The translations under genes were made by a program, and so were the position numbers. Shown here in pieces: positions 1 through 3,600 of a DNA stretch of 6,596 nt. Every line of letters begins with the position of its first letter. Within the stretch, counting starts at the first letter, position 1. The DNA comes from CAMCXE01 sp041179125. Its GTDB lineage: Bacteria; Pseudomonadota; Gammaproteobacteria; Pseudomonadales; Cellvibrionaceae. The notes beneath the pieces are model-generated. The model saw only the letters and a program-made list of their open reading frames with translations. It did no database searches and was not told where the DNA came from. Location of the stretch: positions 1-6,596 of the forward strand of contig JBEGTZ010000013.1 in NCBI GenBank assembly GCA_041179125.1. The letters are read 5' to 3'.

Positions 1-2
1 AC

Positions 3-197
3 GGCCCCGAAAATATTAAAACGTTTGAATATTCAGTATTAATCACCAGTTTATCCAGCGATTTTCCCGCAATATTCCAACATTACCGCGACAGAGCGGA
101 TTGTGAAAATAATTTTGATGAGAGCTTTGCACGAAATGCAGCTTATGCAGGAGTGTTGCGCCATAGAAAATGGGAAAAAGAGGAGGATTACCTCTAA
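3..197 (+). pseudogene. 3' remnant of a DDE (IS4/IS1380-like) transposase
   Basis: Frame 3 is open from the left edge to a TAA at 195-197, giving 64 residues with no start in the window. The middle reads FEYSVLITSL followed by HYRDRADCENNFDE. This is the signature around the third catalytic acid of IS4/IS1380-type DDE transposases: a strand ending in Thr-Ser/Thr-Leu, then Tyr-Arg-x-Arg-x-x-x-Glu. These enzymes cut and rejoin the ends of their insertion sequence. In intact relatives the Glu helix continues with Leu-Lys and a long C-terminal part. Here the sequence leaves the family directly after DE, runs about 24 unrelated residues and stops, so the 3' end is deleted or rearranged. The 5' part lies outside the window and may be intact or not. 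Family assignment rests on recalled motifs, not on a search. The bases after the stop show no recognisable IS end. Confidence 0.6.
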
Positions 198-514
198 AAA
201 CAGGTTTTTTGGCTTTTTGGGGGTTGTTTTTTGATTGATTTGAAAAGTGTTGCTTTAAAAAATCGTGTTTTTTATCGCGCGGGGTCGAAAATCGGCTTCG
301 TGCAAAGGTCTCAATTTGGTAATTTAAAAGCGAATTGGGTAGAATGCCGCCCATTTTCGGCTTGGGAGTCCTGGCGATAGGGAGTACAGCCCGAATTCTA
401 CATGCCCAGTCTCTCTCCCCTGAATGTAACTTTTTGCCTACTGAAAAAGCCTTTTAAGATGGTTTTTCCGGTGATTGTTCAATTTATTTGCTTTTTTATG
501 TGAGTTTTTCAAGT
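198..514. other. AT-rich intergenic region with no supported gene
   Basis: This 317-base stretch separates the transposase remnant from the large gene. It is rich in T and A runs (204-240, 262-273, 430-468, 481-510) and has no coding pattern in any frame that resembles a protein I know. I saw only weak signals: a TTGCCT (434-439) and TAAGAT (455-460) pair spaced 15 bases, a poor sigma-70 match; a 6-base CTTTTT/AAAAAG inverted repeat (430-435 and 444-449); and a 7-base GTAGAAT/ATTCTAC inverted repeat (339-345 and 395-401). None is strong enough to call. The promoter of the downstream gene should lie here, because no gene in the same orientation reads into it except the broken remnant. Confidence 0.6.
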
Positions 515-604
515 ATGAAAATTAGGATTCCTCGGTCTTGGTTCAACGGCACAGCACTATTTTCTTTATTACTGCTGACCAGCATGAGCATCATAGTGCG
601 AGCG
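515..604 (+). other. Sec signal peptide coding segment
   Basis: Residues 1-30 have the three signal-peptide parts: a basic start (K2, R4, R7), a hydrophobic core (A14 to V28, with LFSLLLL at 15-21) and a small-residue cleavage site, V28-R29-A30 before G31. No Cys follows at +1, so it is not a lipoprotein signal. Cleavage by signal peptidase I after A30 is predicted by eye. The tail of the core contains Ser, Met and Ile, so an uncleaved anchor is possible but less likely. Confidence 0.8.
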
Positions 605-3600
605 GGTAATGTTGGTGTAACAGCTGATAGCCGTAACGGACTGGTACGCGTCTCCGTTAGTGGCATGGCGTCCGACGATAACTGTAGCAATAAAGGGACG
701 CTATATGAGACAAAAGCAGGTAGAACGTCGGATGTTCTTATCGAGACTGTGCTAGGCATATCGTCATCCATGACGAGCTGGTCGATAGACCTCTACCGCG
801 AGTCCGGCACATATTCCTATTCTTTTACTCAAACGCGCGCTTCATACAAGTCCAATAACGGTATCTATTACTGTGAGTCAAACGACTCAAACTCATACAG
901 TTCCAGCCAAATTTCTATCAACCGCGAAAACCCCGCCCAATTCGACAACCTACGCCCGTTCGTCACCCTAAACGCCCCCGCCGCAGGCCAAACCCTTAAA
1001 TCAGGCACCAGCTATCCCGTATCCATAACCGCCTCAGATTACAACGGCAGCATTAGCAAAGTTGAACTGCGTGACGGCACCAATCTAATCGCCACCGCAA
1101 CTCAAGGCACCGCGAATACCTACACCTTCAACTGGACACCCACCACCACAGAAGCAATTGCCGACAAAGTGCTCACCGTCACAGCATACGACAACACGGC
1201 TGCACCCAACCAAGGCGTCACCTCCGTATCGCACACCTTTAAAGTCTCCCAAACAGGCGCAGCCACTACCACTAACCAAACCATCGACTTCAGCAAATAC
1301 GACGTTTATTACGGCGATTTTAACGGCGATGGCGGTGCCAATGATGTGTACCTCCACGGCCGCGACACGTTTATCCTGCTGTACGGCGATGTTTCCGTAC
1401 CCATTATTTTGCAAGGCCCCACCAGCTATGTGTTTTACGAAAAATCAGACCACAGCCACGAAGATGCTGAAATTTTGGAATATGCCGATAACACCTGGCA
1501 AGCCAACGCCCAAAAAGCCGCCCCGCAAGATATAGCTCAAGGCGATTTAACCGGAGATGGCACAGAGGATCTTTTAGTGCGTGGGCACAGCCAATACGAT
1601 GCCGCTCTGTTAATCAACGGCAAACTCGTGCAAGACGGCAACGACACCGTGCCGGGTTATTTAGGCAACATAGACAGTGATGGCCGCATTTATAGTCGCA
1701 GCACCGGCTGGTCGAGCAGCCCCGTAGTGAACGGCAACCTCTCCGACCGCAACCAGGCCATTAGCCTTACCAATGGCAAGTTATCCATAGCGGGTAAATT
1801 TTATCTTTATAACGCAAACTCAACCCTGGTTCCCGATACCAATACCGCTGCCGCCACCAGCAACGTACCTGCACCACCAGCGCCGTCAAACGCACAACCC
1901 ACATTAAATGCTCAAGATCAACAAACGATGGACTCTCTCGGCGTATTAAGCGGGGAATTTAGAGTCAGTGAGGCGGGTGCCGCCACTTACAGCCTTCCGT
2001 TGAAACTCCCGCAGGGGACGGCGGGCGTAGCGCCGGAGGTATCTGTCGGTTACAGCAGCCAATCCGGCGATGGCCTAATGGGTTTAGGCTGGTCATTGAA
2101 TGTCGGCGGTGCCATTAGTCGCTGCCGGCAAACACTACAAATAGACCATGTTGCCCTACCGATTAGCTGGAACGCTAGCGACCGCTACTGCCTAAATGGC
2201 CAGCGTTTATTGGTGGTGTCGGGTGCCTACGGCGCCGCAGATTCTCAATATAAAACCGAGATAGACGCACAGATTACCGTCATTCAAAAAGGCGGCAGCA
2301 ACAGCAGTGCCGATTATTTTGAGGTGAAAGCTAAAGACGGCTCAACGTCAATTTATGGTGTATTGGGTACGGATAGCAGTGAAGAAAAAGGCTACCCCAG
2401 CAGTACAGCCAACTGTCAAACAGTGGCCAGCAACGGTAGCTGCGCCGACAAAACCATGAGCTGGAACCTCACTCAGTTTCGCGACAGCGTAGGTAATAAA
2501 ATTCAATACACCTACGAAAACGGCGCCAGCGCCGAGCAAAAATCCTATCGCCTCAGCGCCATTACCTATGCCTACGCCAATGGACAAGCCAATGCACGCG
2601 TCAAATTAAATTACGAAGCGGGTAAAAAAGAGAATTATCTAACCGCAGGTTATCAATTTTACCGCGACAGCCGTTTGGCCAGCGTCGAAACCTATCAAAC
2701 TATTAACAGTGAAAATTTACTGCGCAAGTATTCATTTAATTACAACGGTGATTTTACTACGCCTTACGACGATGGACGGGATCGCTTAACCAGTGTTCTT
2801 GAATGTTCTGGCGAATCCTGTTTGCCACCGCTACGTATTACCTGGGGCGGCACAAGTGCAGCCGTCTTCAATCAATCGGTTGAAATTAAAACGTCCTATG
2901 ATAGTTATTCTTTTGGGCCTAATTATCTGGACATCAACGCCGATGGCCGATTGGATTTTGTTACATTAAATTCAACCGCAAGCGGTGAAAAATATGTACT
3001 GCGCTCCTGGATACAAGCGGCGGATGGCACTTTTACACCCGGCTCTTTTAATTCGAACCTTGCTCAAGTGTGGTTTGACAACTGGACAGGCAGGCAAGAA
3101 AACTACCAGCCTCATCAAATGCGTCTGCGCACTTATCCGGTTGACATTAACAACGATGGCCGTTCAGATTTAATTCTCTACCGAGAGGGCACTTGGGAAG
3201 TCTATGTGTCCACCCCCACCCTTGATCCCTTCCCGCATAATTGGAAGCTGCAAATAAACCACGTATTTAAATTGCCCTTTGGCACCTCACCCAACGCGCA
3301 AAACAACAATCAAAGCACCAACGGCGTGCAGTTTGGTGATGTCAACTCCGATGGCCTAGTGGATGCAATTTTCACTGAAAACGACCAAATTTATGTGTCG
3401 TATTTACGGCGCAACACGGCTTCCACGCTCGCCAATTTACCTTACATGTTCTCAGTGCCTGAGCCAGTAGGTTCGGCGGCGGGAACCGACTCCCATAAAT
3501 TGTCGCCGGCTGCGGATTTTAATGGTGATGGCCGGTTGGATTTTATAGGCACCTTTTCCAATGTAACGAATAGTGATCCCTCCACCTGCACATTTAAGGC

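Noticed and set aside
196..240. T-rich stretch after the transposase stop as an intrinsic terminator
   Set aside because: The only stem is five A-T pairs (196-200 with 205-209) with no GC-rich part, too weak for a terminator.
43..354. Minus-strand frame of 103 residues over the transposase remnant and the intergenic region
   Set aside because: Its sequence is the antisense of the transposase match and of T-rich DNA. No family resemblance or ribosome binding site was seen.
339..401. Inverted repeat GTAGAAT / ATTCTAC with a 49-base spacer, possibly an RNA stem or an IS end
   Set aside because: Only seven base pairs, not extendable on either side, and crossed by another weak pairing (364-368 with 415-419). 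Expected by chance in a region of this size.
434..460. Sigma-70-like promoter TTGCCT / TAAGAT
   Set aside because: Three of six and four of six consensus matches with a 15-base spacer. Not distinguishable from background in AT-rich DNA.
1931..2854. ADP-ribosyltransferase activity because of the SpvB match
   Set aside because: The match is to the N-terminal SpvB domain shared with Tc B subunits. The catalytic domain of Salmonella SpvB is a different C-terminal domain and is not visible here.
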